Positions 21,348-31,278 of a DNA stretch of 64,000 nt are shown here, piece by piece (position 1 is the stretch's first letter; each line of letters opens with the position of its first letter). The stretch is taken from the NCBI GenBank assembly GCA_963921195.1, contig OY992537.1:57932313-57996312 (forward strand), in the 5' to 3' direction. This DNA comes from Pegoplata infirma. Taxonomy: Eukaryota; Arthropoda; Insecta; Diptera; Anthomyiidae. The notes beneath the pieces were generated by a model. The model was not told the DNA's origin. It saw only the letters and a list, made by a program, of their open reading frames with translations, and ran no database searches. Made by a program: the position numbers and the translations under genes.

Positions 21348-22260
21348 ATGGACTTATTAATTGACGATTTCATTGGCATTATATTGAAACTAATGCCAAT
21401 GAAATTTTTAGCATTAGCATCAAGGTTGGCAATCGATACGCACCCAGAATAACGGTATTTGGCTATTGTACCGCAAACAATAAAGATATGGACATTTTTA
21501 AATGCGATTATGAAAGTCGATGAAATTTCTAGTATTTTCGATGTGGTACTTCGTGTTTGTACCGGTTCATTTTCGTTATTTAGGCCAATACCTTTAAAAT
21601 ACCGTTTCAAACGGTATTATAAAGGTATTGGCCTATATTTCGAAAAGTAACCGGTACAAACACGAAGTAACACATCAAAAATACTAGAAATTTCATCGAC
21701 TTTCATAATCGCTTTTAAAAATGTCCATATCTTTATTGGTTGCGGTACAATAGCCAAATACCGTTATTCTGGGTGCGTATCGATTGCCAACCTTGATTAG
21801 CATTGTTTCAATCAATGCCAATGCCCGTTAAGGAATTAGTAGCATTAGTAATGCCAATTATGAAAAATTTCATTGGCATTAATAAATGTCTTAATGAAAA
21901 CAAAGCATTAGCAATATTAAGTCGTATTTCCGTCAACCAGTTGTGAACATTTTTTTTGGTTAAAACTTAAAATGGCTATAGGTCTGTTTGTTTACCCAAA
22001 TTTCTTACTTTTTTTACTACAACTGGAAAGTTTTGTTTACTTTTTGTATTAAAAATTTCCAGCTTTATTAAAAGTAGTAAAAATGAGATGATTGTAGTTA
22101 GGTAAACGAACAGGCATAATATCTCGAAAACTAAGTTAGAGCAAAATGGAGGGCATTTTTGGTTCTTAGAATCTCCATAGTTTCGCCGGTCCTCTTCACA
22201 TGTGTGGATTAGTTCCAACTAATGCCAATGAAAATTCAATGCCAATTAAAAATTCCCATG
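21348..22260. repeat. AATGCCAATG-rich insertion
   Basis: AATGCCAATGAAATTT and CATTGGCATT words recur at 21370-21420, 21805-21880 and 22215-22250, around the hAT foldback. The two edges, CATACATGGGACTATTTAA and TTAAAAATTCCCATGTATG, are inverses. Its inner part (22140-22200) also holds an inverted copy of sequence from 28970-29050 (CACATGTGAAGAGGACCGGCG). Confidence 0.5.
21421..21795. mobile_element. 375-bp hAT foldback, TIR CAAGGTTGGCAATCG
   Basis: CAAGGTTGGCAATCGATACG at the left returns inverted at the right. The arms run to a centre at ACCGTTTcAAACGGT (about 21607), so the whole element is a hairpin. The 8-bp duplication ATTAGCAT is perfect (21413-21420 and 21796-21803). Antisense ORFs here are arm shadows. 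Confidence 0.85.
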
Positions 22261-23856
22261 TATGATATAAGGCCATTGGAAGTATCCTTTCCGTTATAAT
22301 GTCCCCAGGTTTACAGCAAATGTTTAGCGGCGTTGGAAAACCGACTAAAGGAGTTTCAAAAAAAATTTTTAGCACCATAAAAGTTTTGAATGAATTGAAA
22401 GGTAATATTATGCTGGCCAACAACTATATATCTTTGACCAAAACATGTATGTGTTTTTCACAAAACAATTTTAGGTATCAACCTAATTTCGTCCCTTCGC
22501 GTTATATTTTTAAAGTAAAATTTATGTTAATAGAAACTTTTAAATTTTTTTGTTGATATTTGTGAAGTTTGCCTTACCGCGAAAGCCTCAAATTAAGCAA
22601 ATTTCTAGATCTTTTTTTAAAAGATTTAAAAAAAAACACATCGCAGTTTTCGTCAGATCAGAAATGCTTTATACCTATTATATTAATAAACTCATTTTGT
22701 TTTCCCGTTGCAGAACACCTTCTTCTACAATTTGAAAATGAGTCCGACAAGTCTATCGTGACCAAAACAAGCCGCTAGCGGCAGCAGAAGAGAGAATAAC
22801 TAAACGAAATTCTATTTAGTTTTTGGTATAAAAAAACAGTTATTTTTTATAAAAAAAAGAATATATTTATCTTTTCTTAAAACAATAAAAATTAAAACAA
22901 AAATAAATTTTCATTTGGTTTTTAAACTGATAGAAAATTACTTTAGGTTTTATATCTGAAATGCTTGTAAATTGCTTCTTATTTTTTTGCATATAAAGCA
23001 CTTTAAAATTGCTTTACATACCGTTTTAAAAGTGATACATTTTTGGTTTTTGCAATGCTTTAAAAGCGCTATAACGAAGCGTTCTAAAATCATTATTATA
23101 AATGTCTTTAAAAACGCTTCAAATAAACCGTCTAACGGTGTTATCATTATGACAGTCTGAAAGCGCTTTGATGATGGTTTTCAGTATGGTCTGAGAGCAT
23201 TCGTACTACCATACAAAGCGCTTTTAAAGCGTTTTAACGGTTGTATTTTTCTACCTGGGACTTTACAGAAGCTCCTGAAGTTTGGCATATATGTTGGTCA
23301 GGTTGGTATTGCAATCCAGCAAAATCGGTCCAGTGGTTCAAAAGTTATGAGCAAAAAAGGGTTTTTCACGAATTTACGAGATAAAAAACACGATAACTTT
23401 CTAAAGGCAATTCTGAGGATGCGGACGCTTGGCATATATATTTGTCGTTTCCCTGGGCTGGTTCGTATTGAATTTCCGCTAAGTCGGTCCGGTGGTTCAA
23501 AAGTTATTAGCACAACCGTAAATTTCAGATTCGCCTCACCTTAAATTCACGTGTTGAAAACCCGTTAAACATATTTTAAAATTATTGGTAAGTCACAAAA
23601 ATATTTTACAACGCATTTTTGTCAGTCCAAAATATTTTTACACTAAAAGAAAAAAAAAAAAAATACACCCAAAAAAAATTTAGTAAATTATTTTTTTTTT
23701 TTTAAATTAGTTAAAAAAAAAATTTTTTTACACAAAATAAAATATTTCTAATCAAAAATGTTATTTTTTCACTTTAGAAAATTTACTATAACTTAAATTG
23801 GCATTGTGGAGGGTATTCATAGATTCGGCCAAGTCGAATTTAACTTTTCTACTTGT

Positions 23857-24366
23857 TATACCCTCCAACCACAGTATGGGGGTATACTCACTTTGTCATT
23901 TCGTGTGTAACGCATTGAAATATCGGTCTAGGATCCCATGAAGTATATATTTTATTGATCAGTGATCGATTCTAAGACATTCTAGCGATGTCCGTCCGTC
24001 CGTCTGTCCGTCTGTAGAAGACACGATACAGTCCAAAATAAAGAGCTAGACTTCCGAAGTTTGGCACGAATATGTCTTATATTCCTAGGCAGGTTAAGTT
24101 CGGAAAAAAGTTCCCCCTTGGAGAACTAAACCAACATAAGAAAAAACGCATTTTTTGAAGGGTTTATTGTATTTTTGCTAAGCAATTGCAACATTCTTAT
24201 CTCCAAAGAAGTTCAAAATCGCAAGGGTAAGGTGCCCCTAACGTCTCCCACCAACCCCCCCCCCCCCCAAAAAAAAGACGCCCCTGGATTTTTTTAAATA
24301 TTGTTTTTTTACATTTTGGAGGGTATAAAAGATTCGGCACAGCCGAATGTAACACTCTCACTTGTT
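23857..24366 (+). mobile_element. DINE-1-like element, subfamily B, complete
   Basis: It runs from TATACCCTCCAACCACAGTA through the core (ATTCTAGCGATGTCC), GTCY tract (23993-24015), ACACGATACAGTCC and a poly-C run (24256-24269). It ends at the 3' hairpin ATTCGGCaCAGCCGAAT and CACTTGTTTT. It lies head to tail with the preceding subfamily-A copy. Confidence 0.8.
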
Positions 24367-24385
24367 TTTTTTTTAATTTCGTTTT

Positions 24386-25672
24386 TATACCCTCCAACCA
24401 CAGTATGGGGGTACTCACATTGTCATTCCGTGTGTAACGCATCGAAATATCGGTCTAGGACCCCATAAAGTATATATATTATTGATCAGTGATCGATTCT
24501 AAGACATTCTAGCGATTTCCGTTCGTCTGTCCGTCTGTTTGTCTGTAGAAGACACGATACAGTCCAAACTAAACGAGCTAGACTTCCGAAGTTTGGCACG
24601 AATATGTCTTATATTCCTAGGCAAGTTAAGTTCGGAAATGGGCAAAATCGGACCAAGGGGAAAAAAGTTCCCCCTTGGAGAACTAAACCAACCCACAGAG
24701 GTAAAAACCGGCCAAAACTAAAAAAAAAAATTTTTTTTTCTTTTTTTCCAAATTGATGCCAAATAAGAGCTAACACTTCAAAACGTGCGATTACAAAGTT
24801 TTGTGCCAAACCCTTGACTAGTTTAGGTTTTATAACGTAGCAAAGTTGAGTAATTGTATTAATTATTTTTTAAATTTAAAAGTTGTGATTTGCAACTTTG
24901 AAATCCAAGTAGGCTGTAAACTTAAAAAAAAAAAATTTTGTCTTGGAATTGATATATTTTAAACTTAGCATTATTTTTACATGTCATATGCATTTCAGTA
25001 ATTTCAAGTGCGTGGATCAATTTAAACAGTGGTGGTGAAAATAAATCTAAAAAAATAAAAAATTTATAAAAAATACAAACTTTGAAAAGCCCAAAAAAAT
25101 ACTTTTTGCTCAAAATTGCTCTTAAGTCGCTATACCACAAATTAGTATAAGGGTTCCCAAGTAAGTACTAATTAACATCAGTACCAAGTTTAACCAAGTC
25201 TTTCAGTTAGAGCCTTTTAAAGTTGGGTCATTTATATAAAATATAGAGCTTTTTGAGCTGTGGAAAACACATAAAAAAGAATATGGATGAAATACTGACG
25301 ATTAAGACAAAACATCTCAAAAAACATTAAAAAAAATTTTTTTCGCGAACAAAAAAAAATTTTTTCGCGGAAAAAAAAATTCCGCGGGAAATTTTTTTTT
25401 TTCGCGAAATTGGTTTATTATTATATTCTTAACCTACCTTCAACATTTTATAAGTTTTCAGAAAAAATTAGGGAAGTTATAGGGTTTTGGCCGGAATTTA
25501 CCACTGTGCAACCCAAGAAAACCGCATTTTTTGCAGGGTTTTTTTTCTAAGCATTTTTGCTAAGCAATTGCAACATTCTTATGTCAGAAGAAGTTAAAAA
25601 TCGCAGGGGGAAGGTGCCCCCTAACGTCTCTCCCCCCCCCCAAAAAAAAGACGCCCCTGGATTTTTTTTATA
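24386..25672 (+). mobile_element. DINE-1-like element, subfamily B, split by a Transib-like insert
   Basis: The 5' part (24386-24693) matches 23857-24170. The sequence resumes after 25508 with ACCCAAGAAAACCGC and continues to AAAAAAAGACGCCCCTGGA. The 3' hairpin is missing, and the palindromic minisatellite starts shortly after. Confidence 0.75.
24694..25508. mobile_element. Transib-like element, TIR CACAGWGGTAAA, TSD CAACC
   Basis: CACAGAGGTAAAAACCGGCC at the left is the inverse of GGCCGGAATTTACCACTGTG at the right. The 5-bp duplication CAACC flanks it (24689-24693 and 25509-25513). Transib elements have 5-bp duplications and ends beginning CACAGTG, the heptamer also used by V(D)J recombination signals. 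The element is 815 bp. It lacks a recognisable transposase, so it would be non-autonomous. Confidence 0.78.
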
Positions 25673-25693
25673 TAGTTTTACAGTTTTACTTAT

Positions 25694-26045
25694 ATAGAAA
25701 AAATGTCTCAGCATCTGAGACTTTTTCTTTGCAAAAAATATCTCAGAATATGATACACTTTCTGTTGAAAAATATCTCAGAATCTGAGACTTTCTTTAGA
25801 AAAAATGTCTCAGAATCTGAAAGTTTTTCTATAGAAAAAATTTCAGAATCTGAGAATTTGTCAATGAAAAAAATGTCTCAGAATCTAAGAATTTTTCTAC
25901 AGAAAAAATTCTCAGAATCTGAGACTTTTTCCATAAAAAAAATGTTTCAGAATCAGCATCTTTTTTTATAGAAAAATGTCTCAGATTCTGAGACTTTTTT
26001 TACAGAAGATTCAGAGTTATTTTTTCAACAGATTCTGACACATTA
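25694..26045. repeat. Minisatellite of palindromic TCTCAGAATCTGAGA units
   Basis: About nine units of roughly 35 bp each contain TCTCAGAATCTGAGAC and a TTTTTCTATAGAAAAAATG spacer. The array continues at 26750-26850 beyond a Harbinger-like insertion. Single units also occur at 40430-40570 and 51300-51345. ORFs across it (such as 25729-25971) are repeat artefacts. Confidence 0.8.
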
Positions 26046-26746
26046 CACCGCTCTACAAATCTGAGGTTTGTCGCTGCGTTTTGGATGAAACCAAAAAAAG
26101 TTGATAGGGTTTGGTGCCCCGATTCCAAAACGTTCACTAAAATTTTTCTATCACGTCACAATTTTGAGAAAATCGCGGTTAAAGTGTCAAAAAATCCCCA
26201 TTTTGACCATTTTTGAACGCCTATAAAATAAGATCCTGACATGCAAATGACTTGGTATCAAGCTCATTCGAAAGTGTGTAATTTTCTCTTTCAGACAAGA
26301 TCAAATCTTCTTGGAATTTAATTTTCTAAAATGGTAAAAAAATCATTATCCACAAGTGCTTTAAATCTAAAATTTACGTATGAATTTGTATGGAAATTTG
26401 TTAAAAAACACTGTGTAAATAAACTAAATATTGAAAAAATGGATGGTTTTTTGCTAATGATTTTTTTACCATTTTAGAAAATTAAATTTTTCGAACATTT
26501 TATCTTATCTTTAAGAGAAAACTACAGGCTTTCGAATGTGCTTGATACCAAGTCATTTGCATGTCAGGATCTTATTTTATAAGCTTTTAAAAAGGGTCAA
26601 AAATGCCCTTTTTCGGCACTTTAACCGCGAATTACTCAAAATTCTGACGTGATAGACAAATTTGGGCTCCGGATTTGGAATCAGCGCAACAGACACTATC
26701 CAAATCACTAACCAGAATCCAATACGCATTTTCTTGTTGAGCTGTG
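26046..26746. mobile_element. PIF/Harbinger-like foldback, TIR CACCGCTCTACAA, TSD TTA
   Basis: CACCGCTCTACAAATC is mirrored by TTGTTGAGCTGTG. TTA is duplicated at 26043-26045 and 26747-26749. Long inner arms (CCTGACATGCAAATGACTTG and inverse) meet near 26400. A second copy at 43608-45044 has the same duplication, and the empty site there is known from its own mirror arm. No transposase. Confidence 0.82.
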
Positions 26747-26850
26747 TTATTTTTCTATAAAAGAGTCTCAGATTATGGGACATTTTTTCTATAGAAAAAT
26801 ATCAGAATTTGAGACATTTTTCAGAATCTGAGACAATTTTTGTGAAAAAA
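26747..26850. repeat. Right part of the palindromic minisatellite
   Basis: AGAGTCTCAGATTATGGGAC and further TCAGAATYTGAGAC units continue the array that the Harbinger-like element split. Confidence 0.65.
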
Positions 26851-26869
26851 ATGAACAATTTTGATTAGA

Positions 26870-27986
26870 AATATTTCATTTTGAGTAAACAACTTTTTTT
26901 GTCATTTTTGTAAAAAAAAAGAAGAAAAATTACTCATTTTTTTCGGATGTAATTTTTTTAGTTTAAAAAAATTTTTGAGTGACAAAGATACTGTAAAAAG
27001 TAATTTTGAGGCTTTCCAATGTTTTTAAAGCTTGTTTTTGTAAGGCTCGGTTTTTTTAGCACGTGAATTTAAGGTGAAGCGAATCTGAAATTTACGGTTT
27101 TGCTAATACCTTTTGAACCACTAAACCGATATTGTTGACATTCAATACGAACCAGGCCAGGGGAATGGCAAATATATATGCCAAGCTTTAGCATCCTCAG
27201 AATTTCCTTTCGAAAGTTATCGTGTTTTTTATCTCGTAAATTCGCGAAAAATCCCTGCTGAAATTCACACTTTTGCTCATAACTTTTGAACCACTGGACC
27301 GATTTTGCTGACATATATGCCAATCTTCAGGAGTCTCCGTAAAGTCTTTCAAAAGTTAGCGTGTTTTAAACAGACAGACAGACGGACCGACGGACATCGC
27401 TGGATCGTCTTAGAATCCATCGAAGATCATGAATATATATAATTAGACTAGACCAATATTTAGAGGTGTTACAAACGTGACAAACTTATATATACCCTTT
27501 ATTAGAGATGGGCGCGTGAATGGATTTTGACTCACACTCACTCACGCTCACGCAAACAATATTCCACTCACTCACTCACTAATCACTCACGCAATATTTT
27601 TTGTTACTCACGCTCACTCACTATTCACGTGAATAATAATAAAAATTACTCACGCTCACGCGTGACTCACGTCAGATTCAATCACACTCCCGCGTGAGTC
27701 ACGCAAAATCTACTCACGCAATAAAATTTTCTTACCAAAAAAAAACCAAAACAAATATTTTTTTACAAGAAAAGAAAATAAAAATTAGGCAAATCAAGAA
27801 ATCAAATCACGCAAATTCACGCAAAAAATTATTGACTCAATTTAGTGAAATCACTCACTCAGATTTTTTTTCAACTCACGCTCACTCACAATCACGTGAT
27901 TGAAATGAAAATCACTCACGCGTGATTCACGCAAATCACGTGACCAGCGCCCATCTCTACCCTCTATCACTAGAGTGAAGGGTATA
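26870..27986 (-). mobile_element. DINE-1-like element, subfamily A, with hAT insert
   Basis: On the minus strand it reads from TATACCCTTCACTCTAGTGATAGAGGG (27986-27960), is interrupted by the hAT at 27503-27959, then has the core and GTCY tract (27365-27400) and the subfamily-A body down to about 26870. The 3' hairpin is lost. Confidence 0.72.
27503..27959. mobile_element. hAT MITE, TIR TAGAGATGGGC, full of CTCACGTGAG palindromes
   Basis: TAGAGATGGGCGCGTGA faces TCACGTGACCAGCGCCCATCTCTA. The 8-bp flanks CCCTTTAT and CCCTCTAT match at 7 of 8, and the DINE-1 consensus has a single CCCTCTAT. The interior is built of CACTCACGCTCACG and CACGTGA words. A 69-aa ORF in it is repeat-derived. Confidence 0.83.
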
Positions 27987-28164
27987 AAAAGGAGGCGAAT
28001 TATTATTAAAAAAAGGATTTGAAAATTTATGCAACTTTTCTTTAAAAATTCTCTAAATTTTTTTTTCGAATTTCAAAATCGTCGGGGTCAGAAAAGTTGC
28101 CTTTTTTTAGGCAACTTCGAAAAGTTCAGAACAAATAATTTTTTTTTAGCTTAAAATATTACTA

Positions 28165-28381
28165 CACTCAAAAAAAAACTGCAATATTAGCAAAAAAAGC
28201 TTGTAAACCTACAAAAAAAATTTGCTGATTTTGAACCCACCATTTTTTTTGGTAAAGTTAGCAAAAATGTTTTGCCAAAAATAAGTTAACTGAAATTTTT
28301 TTTTATTTCAACTAACAATAAGTTCATACACATTTGAGGACTCCATTGGGCTCAGACCCGATAGGTCCAGATCCCGATGGA
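28165..28381 (+). mobile_element. Truncated left part of a CACTCAAAAAAA element
   Basis: It begins TACACTCAAAAAAAAACTGC and matches the first 200 bp of 28454-29332 (AGCAAAAAAAGCTTGTAAACC, then CCCGATAGGTCCAG). It stops at CCCGATGG. Confidence 0.65.
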
Positions 28382-28387
28382 AAGTTT

Positions 28388-28447
28388 TTTACACTTTGGA
28401 GGGTATAAAGGATTTGGCATAGACGCATTTAACACTCTCATTTGTTT
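28388..28447 (+). mobile_element. 3' end fragment of a DINE-1-like element, subfamily B
   Basis: ACTTTGGAGGGTATAAAGGAT is followed by a decayed hairpin (TTTGGCATAGACGCATTT) and CTCATTTGTTT. Only the last 60 bp remain. Confidence 0.6.
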
Positions 28448-28453
28448 ATGTTA

Positions 28454-29332
28454 CACTCAAAAAAAAAAAAAACTGTAAAGTTAGCAAAAAAAGCTTGTAA
28501 ACCTACAAGAAAATTTGCTGATTTTTTTGGTAAAGTTAGCAAAAACGTTTTGCTAAAAATTAGTTAACTGAAATTTTTTTTATTTCAACTTAGTTCATAC
28601 ACATTTGAGGACCCCATTGGGTTCGGACCCGATAGGTCCAGACCCCGATGGGCCTAGACCTACTTGGGTTCCCTAAAAATCGTCATAGTTTTTGATCCAA
28701 AATTAGTGTCCGTTTCGCTCTGCCTTGCTTAGTTTTTGAGATACGTGATTTTAGGGGACCACCGGGGTTTTGAGAATTACAAAACTCGATAACTTCAAAA
28801 ATATTACTCGGAGAGCTTTTCATTATAAAGCGGTCTTGTTCTACGTGTTGAGAGCTACAAAAATGCTTTTGGACTTTTTGTTGTGTCGGCAATATTTACC
28901 GAGATATGAGCTTTTAAAAATTTTCGGGAATGCTAACTTTTTTGGATCCAAAGTTAGGACCCATTAGGGTCCACACATGTGAAGAGGACCGGCGACACAA
29001 TGGAGAGCCCGAGAACCAAAAATGGCCTCCATTTTGCTCTATCTGGCTTAGTTTCCGAGATAGCGCCATTTTAAGTTTTCTGAAAATAAAAAAAAAATTA
29101 TCATTTATTTTTGCTAATATTAGCAAAAAATCTTGTAAAAATGTTGTCAACTCAATTTCAAATTTAGCAAAAGAAATTAGTTCAAAGTTTGTTTAAAATA
29201 GCTAATGTACTAAATTAAGTTTACAAGAATTTTTTGCTAACATGCTAATCACAACTAAAAATTTGCTAAAAGTTAGCTAACTAGCGTTAGCAAAAAAAAA
29301 ATAGTAAATCTACTAACGTATTTTTTTGAGTG
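28454..29332. mobile_element. TIR element CACTCAAAAAAA, TSD TA
   Basis: CACTCAAAAAAAAAAAAAAC and TATTTTTTTGAGTG are inverted. TA lies on each side (28452-28453, 29333-29334). A TA duplication suggests the Tc1/mariner group. The subterminal zones carry TTAGCAAAAAA and TTTGCTAA words. The middle (28640-29060) has gene-like composition (TTAGGACCCATTAGGG, CACATGTGAAGAGGACCGGCG) but no intact frame. Confidence 0.68.
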
Positions 29333-29334
29333 TA

Positions 29335-29880
29335 GAAAATGAAAAAAAAGTTTTTGATGAAAAAAAATATTTGATGGAAAAAATTTTGATGACAAAAAAA
29401 AAATTTAAAACAAAATTTTTTTATGAGAAAAGTTTGTTTGACAAAAAAAAAATGTTGATTAAACGTTTTTTTTTAACCCCTGCTATTTTTTTTACTTACC
29501 AGATGGTGAATTTTTATCCAAGATACAAACCATTTTGGTTGTAAGAAAACGAAAGCAGTAATTCTTATTTTCTTTTTTTATTTGTTAGTTTATAAAGTCA
29601 AATTGAGGTGTCGTCCTGTGTCACTTTTAAAATTTGATACCAGCCTAAAAACATTATCAAGTTGAAACTAGCTACAGCCAACATTGTCAAAAAATCGCTT
29701 TTTCAAATGTCCATACCTTTCAAAGTATGGTTACAAAAAAAAAAAATTTTCAATAGAGGGTTAAATGTGTAATGAATGACCACTTGCGTTGTTAAACTTT
29801 ATCTATTTTGATATAAAAAGAAATGAAGGTCTAGAGTAAAATTTTGATATTGTTGTTAAATAAAATTCAAAACAAGTTAA
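29335..29880. other. Non-coding stretch before the host exon
   Basis: Low-complexity AAAAAA/TTTTTT-rich DNA and a moderately complex segment (29600-29760) with no match elsewhere in the window. The ORF at 29326-29544 is lysine/phenylalanine low complexity and I reject it. Confidence 0.35.
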
Positions 29881-30690
29881 CACGAAAGATTTTCTTTACC
29901 AAACAATTACACACTCACAAACACTTCACTTCAATTCATTCGTATAGAAAAGCAATTGCTACAATCAAAATACAAAAAAAATTCAACCAAAGTATCATGC
30001 ACAAATAAAAAGCTATTAAAGCTTAAATCTTAACCATGTCTAAAATAAAGATAAGGCTTCAATTTAAAAGTGTTTGAAAAAGCTTAACCTAAAAAAATTA
30101 TACTACAACAAAATTCACTTTCAATCATTAAAAAAGGCAAAAACACAGACAGACAGTAACAAAAACAAAAAAATAAAATAAAAACAATCAAGCCAAAGCA
30201 GCATAAGTTTTGTTTTTAATTTGTTGTATTTAATTTTTTATTTTCTTTGGTTTATAGAGTCAAGAAGGCTTTTCGTTTTGGCTTAACGATCACAAAAGTT
30301 TTCTACGCTCATGAGAGCGGACGTGTAAACGCGGTTTAAACAAAAAACAAAATTTTCTTCTACAAATATATTTTATTTTACATTTTCGTATTATTCTTTT
30401 AAAACTTACAAAATTTAAAACAAAAAAAACACAAAAATAAAAAATAAAATTTATAAACAAACATAAATACGTTACAATCACCTAAAAAAATTTGGCAATA
30501 CTAAATAAAAAATAAAAACCAAACAAAAAAATTTTTAAAAATTTCGTTAAAAAATCCAAAAAAGTTTAAAATTTTCAAACTGTTACCAAAATCGAGTGTT
30601 TAAAAATTTAAAAAAATTAACAAATTTAAATTAAAATTTTAAAGTGTTCAATTTATTAAAAAAAAAATAATTAAATCAAAATTCTTCATT
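29881..30690 (+). promoter_or_regulatory. Likely promoter/5' UTR region of the exon at 30691
   Basis: The stretch upstream of the ATG lacks recognised transposons. It has a short segment of higher GC around 30295-30340 (TTTTCTACGCTCATGAGAGC) and AAC-rich, leader-like sequence at 30490-30690. A transcription start cannot be placed from sequence alone, and a TTGGTTTATAG acceptor-like site near 30248-30258 leaves open an upstream non-coding exon. Confidence 0.3.
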
Positions 30691-30924
30691 ATGGTTGAAG
30701 AAAATAATAACATTAATAATGCCATAAATGGCCATATACCAAATACTAAGGTGCCATCGCCAGTATCAACATCCCCTTCCAACAATGATGCATCATCTGC
30801 AGCTCCATCTACTGGGGACATCAATACCACTCAATCAACTTTGGTAACAAATTTCATGAGTTGGGTTGATGCAATTGCTGACTTTTTATGGTTCATCATT
30901 TGCTCCATTGGTTTTATATTACAG
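30691..30924 (+). CDS. First coding exon of a membrane-protein gene (partial)
   Basis: This is the best host-gene candidate. The 78 codons start with ATGGTTGAAGAA after TTCATT. Residues 1-55 are polar and rich in Asn, Ser, Thr and Pro (for example PSPVSTSPSNNDASSAAPS at 22-40). Residues 56-78 include FMSWVDAIADF, then a hydrophobic run LWFIICSIGFIL that could be a signal anchor. The exon ends in phase 0 with TTACAG|GTGGGT, a reasonable 5' splice site, after which the sequence becomes T-rich intron. Downstream exons are not found within 33 kb, so the gene would have a very long first intron filled with transposons. The protein family is not recognised. The antisense ORF (30648-30830) is a shadow. 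Confidence 0.55.
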
Positions 30925-31211
30925 GTGGGTTAAAAAATTTATTTTATTTTTTTGCAAATTTTTTTTTTGTTTCTATCGTATTTTTGATGTTTTGTTTTTT
31001 TTTTGTTAATTCGTTTTATTATGTTATAAAATAAACAAAGGTTAGATTTCATAAAACAAAAACAATTTTTGCACATTTTTGTTAACAAGACTTTATGTCG
31101 TCGTCTTTGCTGTTTTTGTTTTTTTATGCAGAAATATGGCTATTTTTGGTTTCTTTTTGTCAATTTGCCAATTTTTGTTTATGATATTAAAACTTTTTTT
31201 TTATTGTTTTT
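30925..31211 (+). other. Start of a long intron
   Basis: T-rich DNA follows the GTGGGT donor. Overlapping short ORFs at 31069-31356 are low-complexity and run into a DINE-1-like start. No exon is seen. Confidence 0.35.
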
Positions 31212-31278
31212 TATACCCTCCAAACACAGTATGGGGGTATACTCACTTTGTCATTCCGTATGTAACGCATCGAAATAC
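31212..31278 (+). mobile_element. 5' end fragment of a DINE-1-like element, subfamily B
   Basis: TATACCCTCCAAACACAGTA through CATTCCGTATGTAACGCATCG matches subfamily B. It breaks off at CGAAATA, where CACTGTGCAACAAATTTTGG begins, probably another insertion. Confidence 0.65.

Larger units (their letters stand above)
20797..23259 (+). mobile_element. 2.46-kb TIR element CCCAAGTAGAAA, TSD AC, with spliced gene relic
   Basis: The ends are CCCAAGTAGAAATTC and TTTTTCTACCTGGG. AC is duplicated at 20795-20796 and 23260-23261, as judged against intact DINE-1 copies. Both subterminal zones carry many AAAGCGCTTT- or AAAGCACTTT-like palindromes (20825-21000 and 22990-23240). Unlike other members of the CCC...GGG group it contains exon-like sequence (21089-21347, 22299-22400, about 22712-22778), so it may be a decayed autonomous copy. 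A hAT foldback (21421-21795) and an AATGCCAATG-rich insertion disrupt it. Confidence 0.72.
20602..23856 (+). mobile_element. DINE-1-like element, subfamily A, split by a 2.46-kb insert
   Basis: The 5' part (20602-20796) has the hairpin TATACCCTCcactctagtgataGAGGGTATA, the core and GTCY repeats. It stops at CTTTTGAAAGAC. The sequence resumes at 23260 with ACTTTACAGAAGCTCCTGAAG and runs to the 3' hairpin GATTCGGCCAAGTCGAATTT and CTACTTGTT (23856). The intact copy at 33534-34350 shows that these halves were contiguous. The next DINE-1-like element starts at the very next base. Confidence 0.82.

Noticed and set aside
25729..25971. 80-aa ORF rich in SESETF repeats
   Set aside because: Translation of the TCTCAGAATCTGAGA minisatellite.
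25694..26040. CRISPR-like array of regular palindromic repeats
   Set aside because: Spacing is regular, but the spacers are the same A/T-rich sequence rather than unique, and the genome is clearly eukaryotic.
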